The notes under the pieces are model-generated. The model was not told where the DNA came from and ran no database searches. It saw nothing but the letters and a program-made list of their open reading frames with translations. A program made the translations under genes and the position numbers. Below, in pieces: positions 8,401-15,227 of a stretch of DNA of 33,604 bases (position 1 is its first letter; each line of letters opens with the position of its first letter). This DNA is from Halanaerobium sp. (GTDB taxonomy: Bacteria > Bacillota > Halanaerobiia > Halanaerobiales > Halanaerobiaceae). The stretch covers positions 1-33,604 of the forward strand of contig QBLP01000003.1 in NCBI GenBank assembly GCA_003070825.1, read 5' to 3'.

Positions 8401-10082
8401 TTCCCTTCTGAGCCTAAAAAGGTGTTGGTAGCTGTAATCAGTTTTTCTCTAATCGAATCAATAGGGGGATTGGTTACCTGAGCAAAGCGCTGCTTAAAAT
8501 AATTGTATAAAAGCTGCGGCTGGTCAGATAAAACTGCCAGGGAAGCATCATTACCCATTGAGCCAATTGGATCAACTCCATCTCTGGCCATCGGAATTAA
8601 AATCTTCTGCAGGTCTTCATAACTGTAGCCGAAACTCTTCTGCAGTTTAACCAGGGCAGAGGTCTGCAAATCCTTTACTCCAGATTCTTCTTTTGTAGCT
8701 TCTGACTTCTCTAATTTAGTTTTTAAATCTTTCAATTCTATAAGCTCTTCTTTTAACCAGTTGCCATAGGGCTCTGCTGCTGCAATCTCTGCCTTCAGTT
8801 CCTGGTCATTAATTATTCTTCCCTTTTCGGTATCTAAAAGCAGCATTTTACCTGGCTCCAGGCGCTGTTTGCTGACAACCTTCTCCTCCGGCAGCTCCAG
8901 TACACCTACCTCTGATGATAAAATTAAGAGATCATCATCTGTTAGATAATAGCGGGATGGGCGAAGACCATTGCGATCCAGCACTGCTCCCACCTGAGTT
9001 CCGTCAGTAAAGGCCATAGCAGCCGGACCATCCCAGGCTTCCATAATTGTATTGTGGTAATGATAAAAATCTCGCTTCTTTGTTTCCATCTTCTCATTGT
9101 GCTCCCAGGGCTCTGGAATCATCATCATCACCGAATGGGCCAGTGAGCGGCCGTTTAAAGCTAAAAACTCTAAAACATTATCAAAACGAGCTGAATCACT
9201 GCCTTCAGGAGCAATAACCGGCAGCAGCTCTTTTAAATCATCACTGAATATATCACTCTCAAACATCCCTTCCCGGGCCCGCATCCAGTTTTGATTACCC
9301 AGCATGGTATTGATCTCACCATTGTGGATTAGATAGCGGTTGGGATGAGCCCTTTCCCAGGAGGGAAAGGTATTGGTGCTGAAGCGCGAATGCACTAAGG
9401 CAATCGCGGTTTTTAGCTCCGGCTGACTTAGATCCGGGAAAAATCCTTCCAGCTGCTCGGGAGTCAACATCCCCTTATATACTAAGGTGCGGCTGGAGAG
9501 AGAGGCAAAATAGAGCTCTCCCCGATACTCCGAGTTACGAATCTTATTTTCAATTTTCTTGCGGATCAAATATAATTTTCTTTCAAAATCTATTCCCTGC
9601 TCTACTCCTTTAGACTTCTCAATAAAAATTTGATAAAAATCTGGCCTAACTTCTAATGCTGATTTTCCAATCCCTGCTGTCTGAACGGGAACTTCCCGCC
9701 AGCCAATAAGCTTTTGTCCTGCTGCTTCTACAATTTCTTTGACAATTGCCTGAACTTTTTCTCGCTTCTCTTCTTCTCGGGGCAGAAAAACCATTCCTGC
9801 TCCATATTCTCCTTTTTCTGGGAGAGATACTCCCTCAGTCTCCATCTGCTGCCTCAAAAAGCTGTCAGGAAGCTGAATCAGGATACCGGCACCATCACCA
9901 GTATTCTCTTCACTACCACTTGCTCCCCGGTGGCTTAAATTGACCAGAACTTCTAAAGCCTGCTCAACTATCTGATGTGATTTTCTACCTTTAATATGGC
10001 TTACAAATCCCATACCACAGGCATCATGTTCAAATTCTGGACTGTACAATCCCTGCTTCTCAGGCATCTTTGTAAAAGTCAT
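5469..10082 (-). CDS. gltB: Glutamate synthase, large subunit
   Basis: This large subunit of about 1537 residues has the full set of domains. An N-terminal class II glutamine amidotransferase has its nucleophile C22 exposed by removal of a short propeptide (EFEHD-ACGMGF). A central domain, the FMN-binding synthase domain with the 3Fe-4S cysteines (CVMMRVCSKNTCPVG) and a C-terminal GxGxG helix domain (GDHGCEYMTGGRVVVLG) follow. It releases ammonia from glutamine and channels it to 2-oxoglutarate. I place the start at ATG 10082, nine bases after AAGGA; an upstream ATG at 10091 directly abuts the ribosome site and is less likely. It is first in an operon with gltD, and its leader carries two dyads that may regulate it. 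Confidence 0.97.
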   Translation of the reverse strand: MTFTKMPEKQGLYSPEFEHDACGMGFVSHIKGRKSHQIVEQALEVLVNLSHRGASGSEENTGDGAGILIQLPDSFLRQQMETEGVSLPEKGEYGAGMVFLPREEEKREKVQAIVKEIVEAAGQKLIGWREVPVQTAGIGKSALEVRPDFYQIFIEKSKGVEQGIDFERKLYLIRKKIENKIRNSEYRGELYFASLSSRTLVYKGMLTPEQLEGFFPDLSQPELKTAIALVHSRFSTNTFPSWERAHPNRYLIHNGEINTMLGNQNWMRAREGMFESDIFSDDLKELLPVIAPEGSDSARFDNVLEFLALNGRSLAHSVMMMIPEPWEHNEKMETKKRDFYHYHNTIMEAWDGPAAMAFTDGTQVGAVLDRNGLRPSRYYLTDDDLLILSSEVGVLELPEEKVVSKQRLEPGKMLLLDTEKGRIINDQELKAEIAAAEPYGNWLKEELIELKDLKTKLEKSEATKEESGVKDLQTSALVKLQKSFGYSYEDLQKILIPMARDGVDPIGSMGNDASLAVLSDQPQLLYNYFKQRFAQVTNPPIDSIREKLITATNTFLGSEGNLLKPDAKSCRQLELEHPLLTNEELELIKEMDQPGFKTAALEIVFDKEKESLEMRMEELFKEAEELIAEGVNILILSDRGVNGSKVAVPALLAVSGLHHYLIEKGLRTELSLVLESGEPKEVHHFSVLIGYGLDAVNPYLAFASLEELVEKGHLEITKDEAKQKYIKAAVKGVVKVMAKMGISTVQSYRGAQIFEAIGISEEVIDKYFCRTASRIGGIGIEEIEKESIMRHDSAFKGIKVEKETLETGGNFSWRKDGEEHLYDPETIYLLQRAVREDNYDLFKEYRAKINDQSTKMLTLRGLLEPEYQPEPIPLEEVEPAAEIMKRFKTGAMSYGSISQEAHEALAIAMNRIGGKSNTGEGGENPERFTPDQNGDLRSSAIKQVASGRFGVNSHYLVNAQEIQIKMAQGAKPGEGGQLPGKKVYPWIAETRGTTPGVGLISPPPHHDIYSIEDLAQLIHDLKNANREARINVKLVSEVGVGTVAAGVAKGKADVILISGYDGGTGASPRTSIRHAGLPWELGLAETHQTLVLNDLRDRVTLETDGKIMTGKDLAVAAMLGAEEYGFATTPLVALGCVMMRVCSKNTCPVGVATQDPELRKKFQGKPEHVVNFMRFMAEDFRHELAALGFRSVNELVGRVDKLKQDKTRDHWKAKGLDYSSILYQPEQAKEKAVYCQQEQDHGLEKSLDLRELLELTKESVENGFRLEKDLKIKNTDRVVGTILGSEITKRYGAEGLKEDTIQLNFTGSAGQSFAAFLPQGVTFRLKGDSNDYLAKGLSGAKVIVEKSESSKFKAEENIIIGNVAFFGATSGEAYIEGKAGERFCVRNSGVNAVVEGLGDHGCEYMTGGRVVVLGQVGRNFAAGMTGGTAYVFDSEADFKAKVNGDMVELDYLTKTEDEAVVKEMIEEHLKYTGSDRAAEILNNWVNYREKFIRVMPRDYQRMINAIADFEAQGLKKDAALMKAFEENAHDKARVSGN

Positions 10083-10130
10083 ATAAATCATTCCTTCTCT
10101 CTTAAATTAGTTTGTGCTTAATTTCTCTTA

Positions 10131-10165
10131 AACCAGGTTCAATAAGATGTTTTTGAACCTGGTTC
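10131..10165 (-). promoter_or_regulatory. Paired AACCnGGTT dyads in the gltB leader (operator or RNA hairpin)
   Basis: Two small dyads, AACCAGGTT centred at 10135 and GAACCTGGTTC centred at 10160, lie 25 bp apart. Together they form a larger perfect inverted repeat (12-bp arms 10131-10142 and 10153-10164, 10-base loop). They sit between the gltB promoter and its start. No U run follows the stem, so it is not a standard terminator. A DNA-binding regulator acting as a roadblock, or a structured leader, are both possible. Confidence 0.55.
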
Positions 10166-10197
10166 AAATAAATATATATCTTTTTGGTGTACTATTC

Positions 10198-10226
10198 AGT
10201 ATAGAACTAAAGATGATAACTGTAAA
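10198..10226 (-). promoter_or_regulatory. Sigma-A-type promoter of gltBD
   Basis: On the minus strand TTTACA (10221-10226) is followed after exactly 17 bases by TATACT (10198-10203), a near-consensus housekeeping promoter. Transcription would start near 10190, giving a leader of about 110 nt that contains the paired dyads. Confidence 0.65.
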
Positions 10227-10270
10227 TAGACTGGCTGATTTCTATACTTGTATACAGGGATTATATTTTT

Positions 10271-10305
10271 AAAAAACAAAAGCACCATCCTTAATGGACA
10301 GTGCT
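10271..10305 (-). terminator. Terminator downstream of the FliD-like gene
   Basis: On the minus strand AGCACTGTCC pairs with GGATGGTGCT (two G-U wobbles, five-base loop) and is followed by TTTTGTTTTTT. It lies about 35 bp past the stop of the FliD-like gene and insulates the gltB promoter region from it. Confidence 0.75.
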
Positions 10306-10339
10306 CTGTTAATCAAAATTATTAAATTAATTGACTGAT

Positions 10340-11050
10340 CTAAGAATACATATCAACAATCAAACCATTTTCCAGCATATTTTCAGCAGTATCTTCTGCT
10401 GAGTAAAGGGCCAGCTCTGAATCAAAATCCATAAAAGTAGCCGGCGGCTCCTCTTCCAGGCTGCTGATTTGCTGTAACAGATCACTCAAAAAACCAGTTT
10501 CCGAACTCATAACTGATCTTAGCTCTTCAACATTTTCTGTTAGAGCTGTTTCAAACTCTTCCGTATTCACCTCAAGTTGTCCAAATTGATCTATTTCGAT
10601 GCCGATATTATTTAACTCTTCTGCAGCCAATTCTGCTGTATTACTTAAATCATCAGCTGCCTGAATACTATTATAGTTACTATTCTCACGTAAACTAGTA
10701 AGAGTCTGATTATATGATTCTACCAGATTTTCTGTGCTTTCCAGAATCTCAGCTTGACTACCGGAACTCAGAGAATCCTCAACTTGAGTAATTTTATTCT
10801 CCATTTCAGAAAGTGAAAACTCAAATTCTTCTACTGACTGCTGCATTTCCACAACTGAACTACTTTCAAAATCTGTGACATCAAATAAAGACTGCTGCTC
10901 AGAAAATAAATCTCCTGTTTCTACTGGATTAGCTATTTCACTCTGAATATTAGTATAAGGATTGGTAAATAAATTATCATCAGTATTATTATAAAGGGAA
11001 TAATTGTTTAATGAATCAAAAAAAGCAGCTGAATTAAGTCCATTAATCAT
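10340..11050 (-). CDS. Orphan FliD-like (flagellar cap C-terminal-type) acidic protein
   Basis: The protein has 236 residues, is very acidic and has no signal peptide. Residues about 105-200 resemble the C-terminal half of the flagellar cap FliD: a helical NLVESYNQTLTSLRENSNY, then LNNIGIEIDQFGQLEVNTEE and FETALTENVEELRSVM, then GFLSDLLQQISSL. FliD proteins normally exceed 400 residues; the rest is missing here and replaced by a polar Asn/Ser/Glu-rich N-terminus. ATG 11050 follows a clear AGGAGGG site and a terminator follows the gene, so it is a stand-alone unit away from other flagellar genes. It could be a secreted flagellar accessory protein or a reduced paralogue. Function not established. 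Confidence 0.6.
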   Translation of the reverse strand: MINGLNSAAFFDSLNNYSLYNNTDDNLFTNPYTNIQSEIANPVETGDLFSEQQSLFDVTDFESSSVVEMQQSVEEFEFSLSEMENKITQVEDSLSSGSQAEILESTENLVESYNQTLTSLRENSNYNSIQAADDLSNTAELAAEELNNIGIEIDQFGQLEVNTEEFETALTENVEELRSVMSSETGFLSDLLQQISSLEEEPPATFMDFDSELALYSAEDTAENMLENGLIVDMYS

Positions 11051-11188
11051 AGTATCCCTCCTGACTTATTAACATTATATTAATTTTCTGAAATCATTTC
11101 AAGTAATTCAGCGGTGTTAAACTTCTCTTTCTATTATTCTGATTTTCTTTTCCACTTAATTTCAGCTTAAAATATAAAATTTAAATAA

Positions 11189-12819
11189 AACAGGAATTTC
11201 AATAGATATCCCGAAATATATTATAGTGACCAAAATTTAACTGTCATTATAGCAATCACCAACAGTTTTAACTGGATTCTGGAAGATATAATTTTTGAAA
11301 ATGAAATCAACAATGTAGCACAGAAATCAGAACTAACAGCCAACTGGTTTGAAGAAAAGAAGTCTGATTTAGAAATTTATGCCAACACACAGGTGGTTCA
11401 GTACGGCAGCTGGCAGGAAAAATTAAATTATCTGGACGGAGAACTGCAGAAAAGAGAAAATAATTATTTTTTCTTCTTTATTGCCGACCAGAATGGAGAT
11501 TACAGCACCACCATTGAGAGAGCTGCAGGTAATATCAGTGATCGCAATTACTTCAACCAGGTTTTAAATGGTAAAACTGTGATCTCAGAACCGGTGATTT
11601 CTAAATCTACTGACAAGCCAATCATTGTTATTGCTTCACCAATAGCAGCTGAGAATCTTTCTTTGCTCGGTGCCACCATCGAAATTAAGGACTTATCAAG
11701 CTATATCAATAGATATACCAGTAATAAAGAAGGAATCTATTCATTTTTAATTAACGGCCAGGGCAATATAGTTGCTCATCCAGATCAAAAAAATTTAAAC
11801 AGCCACCTTTTTTATAATTACAGCAGCTTTTTTGATTATGAATATAATTTTATAAAAAATATAATACATAAGGAACAGGGAAATTTAACCTTTAGAGAAA
11901 ATGAAAAAGAAAAACATGCCTTTTATCAGACAATACCGGGGACTGAGAGCTGGAAGGAGAAAAATTATATCTCTGTGCGGTTGGAATCGATGATTTTAAG
12001 GTCATTAATGACAGTTTTGGCCATGATGCAGGGGATCAAATTTTAAAGAAACTTGCAGCTCGACTTTCAAATCAGCTGGCAGCTGCACTTAAAAATGAAG
12101 AATTCATCCTGCACTATCAGAGCTTTAATGACGGTGAAAGCGAAAAAGTGGTCGGTTTTGAAACTCTAATCAGGTGGCAGCATCCAGAAAAAGGTTTAAT
12201 TCCACCCGGAGTTTTTATTCCTCTGGCAGAAGAGAATGGTTTTATCATAGAAATCGGAAACTGGGTTTTAGAAAAAGCCTGCCGCGAAATTAAAGAGCTC
12301 AATGATCACTTAAAAAGCGATTATTATCTTTCGGTCAATGTCAGTCCGGAGCAGTTTATTGATAAGAATTTTATCAACACTGTAGAAAATGTGCTCAATA
12401 GAACCGGTCTCAAGCCGCAGAATCTGGAATTAGAAATTACTGAAAGAACAACTGTAGAAAATATTGATTATACAATTGAGCTCTTGGAACAGCTGAACCA
12501 GCTGGGGGTTAAAACGGCCATTGATAATTTTGGTACCGGCTATTCTTCTTTAAATTACATTAAGGAATTTGCAATCAATACTTTAAAAATAGATAAATCC
12601 TTTATTGATGACTTTTTAAATAACCTCAACAACCGGGCCATAGTCAACACAATTATCACCCTGGCCCACAACCTGAATCTAAAGGTAGTTGCAGAAGGAG
12701 TGGAAAGTAAGGAGCAGGCTGAACAGCTTAAAGAAGCCGGCTGTGATATTATTCAGGGGTATTACTACAGCCATCCAGTTCCACTGGCAGAGATCAGGAA
12801 AGAGTTTGGGAAAAGCTAA
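11189..12819 (+). pseudogene. Collapsed Cache-GGDEF-EAL cyclic-di-GMP signalling gene
   Basis: Three pieces of a membrane c-di-GMP protein survive in order. An extracellular double-Cache sensor runs to about 11950 (SELTANWFEEKKSDLEIYANT, GDYSTTIERAAGNISDRNYF, FLINGQGNIVAHPD) without a start codon or recognisable first membrane helix. Then, in another frame, comes a short GGDEF piece (IDDFKVINDSFGHDAGDQIL) lacking the GGDEF motif itself. That frame runs directly into a nearly complete EAL domain (FETLIRWQHP, SVNVSPEQF, LELEITERT, VVAEGVESKEQAEQL). The first frame ends at 12046. The EAL motif IDDFGTG reads IDNFGTG (AAT at 12526-12528), losing a metal-binding Asp. Internal deletions plus a frameshift best explain this. 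An EAL-only product from GTG 12148 is possible but probably inactive. Confidence 0.8.
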
Positions 12820-12863
12820 AAGTGATTCAATAAGTTAATATTTTGTATATGAATTAGAATTTC

Positions 12864-12899
12864 AAAAACTGTTTCCTATTAAGGGGAAGCAGTTTTTTT
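12864..12899 (+). terminator. Terminator after the EAL pseudogene
   Basis: AAAAACTGTTTCC (12864-12876) pairs with GGAAGCAGTTTTT (12885-12897) with one wobble, followed by T. The flanking A run makes it usable from the minus strand too, where it lies downstream of the AAA-ATPase/nuclease gene. Confidence 0.75.
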
Positions 12900-12944
12900 A
12901 TGCCGTATAATTTTGATAATCTATAACCAATATAAACTCCTGAT

Positions 12945-14669
12945 TTAATATCTAACTGAACATTTTTTACCTTTAAATCCAAGTCCAATCTCGACAATTC
13001 TTTTTACACCTGTTTTTTTTATCCCTGCTGGATATTCCTTCTCTTTAATCTGCTTTAGAGCCTCAGCTGCAGCTTTTTGAACACTAACTTTAGAATTACT
13101 GTACTCATTTTTAAATTCCAGAACATAAGCCTTGCTGTCTTTATCTTCCGGCATTATAACAAGATCAGGCCGCCCCTGACCAAACTCCTGGTTGCTTAAA
13201 ATATAATAATTATCATCCAGATAAAGCATCAGTCCCAGCATTAAACCATGGAAGAAATTTTCTTGTTTTTCTCTTTCCTCTCCCCTGCTCGAAATTTTCA
13301 AAACTGAAGAACTGTCATAATAACTAATATTAGCCATTAATAAGTCTTCTAGAAGCACTTCAAAAGACTCAAAATCCTCTGCCAGTAGTGATTTAATTAA
13401 ATTCTGAATTAAGGCTGCACTTTTATTTTCCTGAGCAAACCAATTGTCTAATATATTTTTATAAATTTCTTTTATCTCTTTATTTGGAATACTAAAATTA
13501 TAATAATTATCTTTAGAATCTTTAAGCTCTGCTTTTAAATACCCTGAGTGAAGCAAAAAACTTAGTGCCTTATCAACATTATTAAAAATGTCTTCGTAAA
13601 TAATATTTTTTTCCAGTTTTTCAGTTAAAAAATCATCCTTAAGTAAAGTTTCCAAATAACTTTTACTTTTTAACTGATCAAGCTTAAAACAGCGCCTGAG
13701 CAGAGAATTATCTCCACTATTTATCCAGTAACTTTGTGGTTGATGATTAGAATCTGCTAAAAAGTTGAGCATACTCCAGGGATTATAGATTATTGTGTCT
13801 CTGCCAAAAAGGTAGCCATTATACCATTCTCTTACCGTATTTTCTTGAGACTCTAAAGAATAATAGTTTAGCAGTTCTCTAACTTCAGTTTCTGTAAAGC
13901 CAAACTTATCCTTTGCCAGGCTATCACTTAAATCTGCTGTAATCGCATTATTAAAACCACTAAACATACTTTCCTGTGAAATCTTCATAATCCCAGTAAT
14001 TAAAGCCTTCTCTAGCTCTGGATTATCCTTCATAGTATCAACCATAAAAGCTCTCATTATATCAAGCATTTCTGTATAATAATCATTTAGTTTTGCATAA
14101 TGTAAGGGAGTATCATATTCATCAATTAAAACTATTACTTTTTGTTGATAATACTTTTTTAAATAACTGCTTAAATTTCTAATTGCTGAAGTAAAATCAA
14201 AAATATCTGCTTTTTTTGTCATAATTTTACTAAATTCTTCTTTTTGAAAATCCATTAACAGATCACTCTGCAGTAAATAACTGTGTCTTAAATATTCGGA
14301 AGCAATTTCCTCTTTAAAAGCAGCCGCTGCAAAATCCCAGTTAGAGGCTTTAACTTTTTTAAATGAAAGTTCAATAACTGGGTACTTACAGAAATGCTCA
14401 TCTCTAATCTCAGTATTGTCCATAATCCGAAGACCATTAAAACATTTACTGATTTCAGCCTGACAATAGTCGCTATTTTTTGGGTTCTGCAGAAAGTATT
14501 TTAGCATGGAAAAATTCAAGCTCTTACCAAAACGTCTGGGCCGAGTAATCAAAGTTACTTTTGTTATTGATTCCAGCAACTCTGAAATTAATAATGATTT
14601 ATCTACAAAATAAGCATCTTTTTCTCTTAATTCTTTAAAATCATCGATACCAATTGGAATTTTCTTCAT
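12945..14669 (-). CDS. AAA-ATPase-like protein with C-terminal PD-(D/E)XK nuclease domain
   Basis: This 574-residue protein has the architecture of the AAA-ATPase_like/PDDEXK_9 families, often multi-copy in anaerobic Firmicutes and Bacteroidetes and of unknown function. The N-terminal GIDDFKELREKDAYFVDKS is the family signature. A Walker A variant is ITRPRRFGKS (41-50) and Walker B is VIVLIDEYD (178-186). The C-terminus has nuclease residues GRPD (D502) and LEFK (E518, K520). The start at 14669 follows AAGGAGG at seven bases. It is monocistronic, with a gap of over 100 bp on each side. Mobility or defence roles have been suggested for such proteins; nothing nearby decides between them. Confidence 0.85.
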   Translation of the reverse strand: MKKIPIGIDDFKELREKDAYFVDKSLLISELLESITKVTLITRPRRFGKSLNFSMLKYFLQNPKNSDYCQAEISKCFNGLRIMDNTEIRDEHFCKYPVIELSFKKVKASNWDFAAAAFKEEIASEYLRHSYLLQSDLLMDFQKEEFSKIMTKKADIFDFTSAIRNLSSYLKKYYQQKVIVLIDEYDTPLHYAKLNDYYTEMLDIMRAFMVDTMKDNPELEKALITGIMKISQESMFSGFNNAITADLSDSLAKDKFGFTETEVRELLNYYSLESQENTVREWYNGYLFGRDTIIYNPWSMLNFLADSNHQPQSYWINSGDNSLLRRCFKLDQLKSKSYLETLLKDDFLTEKLEKNIIYEDIFNNVDKALSFLLHSGYLKAELKDSKDNYYNFSIPNKEIKEIYKNILDNWFAQENKSAALIQNLIKSLLAEDFESFEVLLEDLLMANISYYDSSSVLKISSRGEEREKQENFFHGLMLGLMLYLDDNYYILSNQEFGQGRPDLVIMPEDKDSKAYVLEFKNEYSNSKVSVQKAAAEALKQIKEKEYPAGIKKTGVKRIVEIGLGFKGKKCSVRY

Positions 14670-14737
14670 TAGGCTGCCTCCTTCAAAGGGATTTCCATAA
14701 CTTTATTATAGCACATAATTATTTTTAAACAAAAATT

Positions 14738-14773
14738 AAAAAATCTGCCATCATAAATTTGACAGCAGATTTT
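14738..14773 (-). terminator. Terminator of the peptidase-inhibitor operon
   Basis: AAAATCTGC (14740-14748) pairs with GCAGATTTT (14765-14773). On the minus strand five further pairs (two of them wobbles) extend the stem, and T residues follow. It lies 13 bp after the stop of the chagasin-like gene. Confidence 0.75.
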
Positions 14774-14785
14774 ATCTAAAAATAT

Positions 14786-15208
14786 CTAATCTCTCACCAA
14801 TACCAGATACTTAACCGTCTTTTTCGCCTCACCACAACTTCTGGCAAGCTCAAAAGTTAATAGCTGATAGCCGGCCTCCAGACCGCGGAAAGTCCAGCTT
14901 TTTATTCCTCCCCGCCCAACAAGCTGGCGGGAATTTTCGGCTTCAGATTTTTCACTTTCTGAATCCTCAGCTTCTGAATTAGGAGTTAGTGGTTCATATT
15001 CCTCTTTCAAAAGCTGCAAATTTTCAGCATTTGATTCATTCAGATGCCAGCGGTAGCCGGTGCTCGGGTTTTCATATAACTTGATCTCTATGACCTCTTC
15101 TACACTTAATTCTCTCAGACTCGCAGCAGAGCTAATTCCACTAAGTAAAATGAGAATTACTGTCAGGAGTATAAGTTTTAAAGTCAGGTTATTAAATAAG
15201 TTCTTCAA
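14786..15208 (-). CDS. Chagasin-like (I42) secreted cysteine-peptidase inhibitor
   Basis: Chagasin-type proteins are Ig-like inhibitors that block papain-family peptidases with three loops. This 140-residue protein has a signal peptide (about 1-29, ending SGISSAAS), the first loop motif NPSTGYRW (47-54) and the second loop LVGRGGIKSWTF (96-107). The third loop, usually RPW-like, reads ARSCGEA and is degenerate. An acidic Glu/Ser insertion (about 78-93) lies between the first two loops. The start is TTG at 15208 with GAGGTGA upstream. It begins 19 bp after a papain-like lipoprotein peptidase gene, in one operon ending at a terminator. Secreted protection against its neighbour or a foreign peptidase is the likely role. 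Confidence 0.82.
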   Translation of the reverse strand: MKNLFNNLTLKLILLTVILILLSGISSAASLRELSVEEVIEIKLYENPSTGYRWHLNESNAENLQLLKEEYEPLTPNSEAEDSESEKSEAENSRQLVGRGGIKSWTFRGLEAGYQLLTFELARSCGEAKKTVKYLVLVRD

Positions 15209-15227
15209 TTATAGTCACCTCTGCTCT

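Noticed and set aside
4024..10000. Several long plus-strand open frames opposite gltD and gltB
   Set aside because: They lie antisense to highly conserved enzyme genes, lack ribosome sites and look like shadows of the coding strand.
10092..10339. Glutamine riboswitch, T-box or GltC-type box upstream of gltB
   Set aside because: None of the conserved cores is visible; only the paired dyads and a promoter are.
12117..12302. Minus-strand frame opposite the EAL domain
   Set aside because: It is antisense to a recognisable EAL domain, with no independent support.
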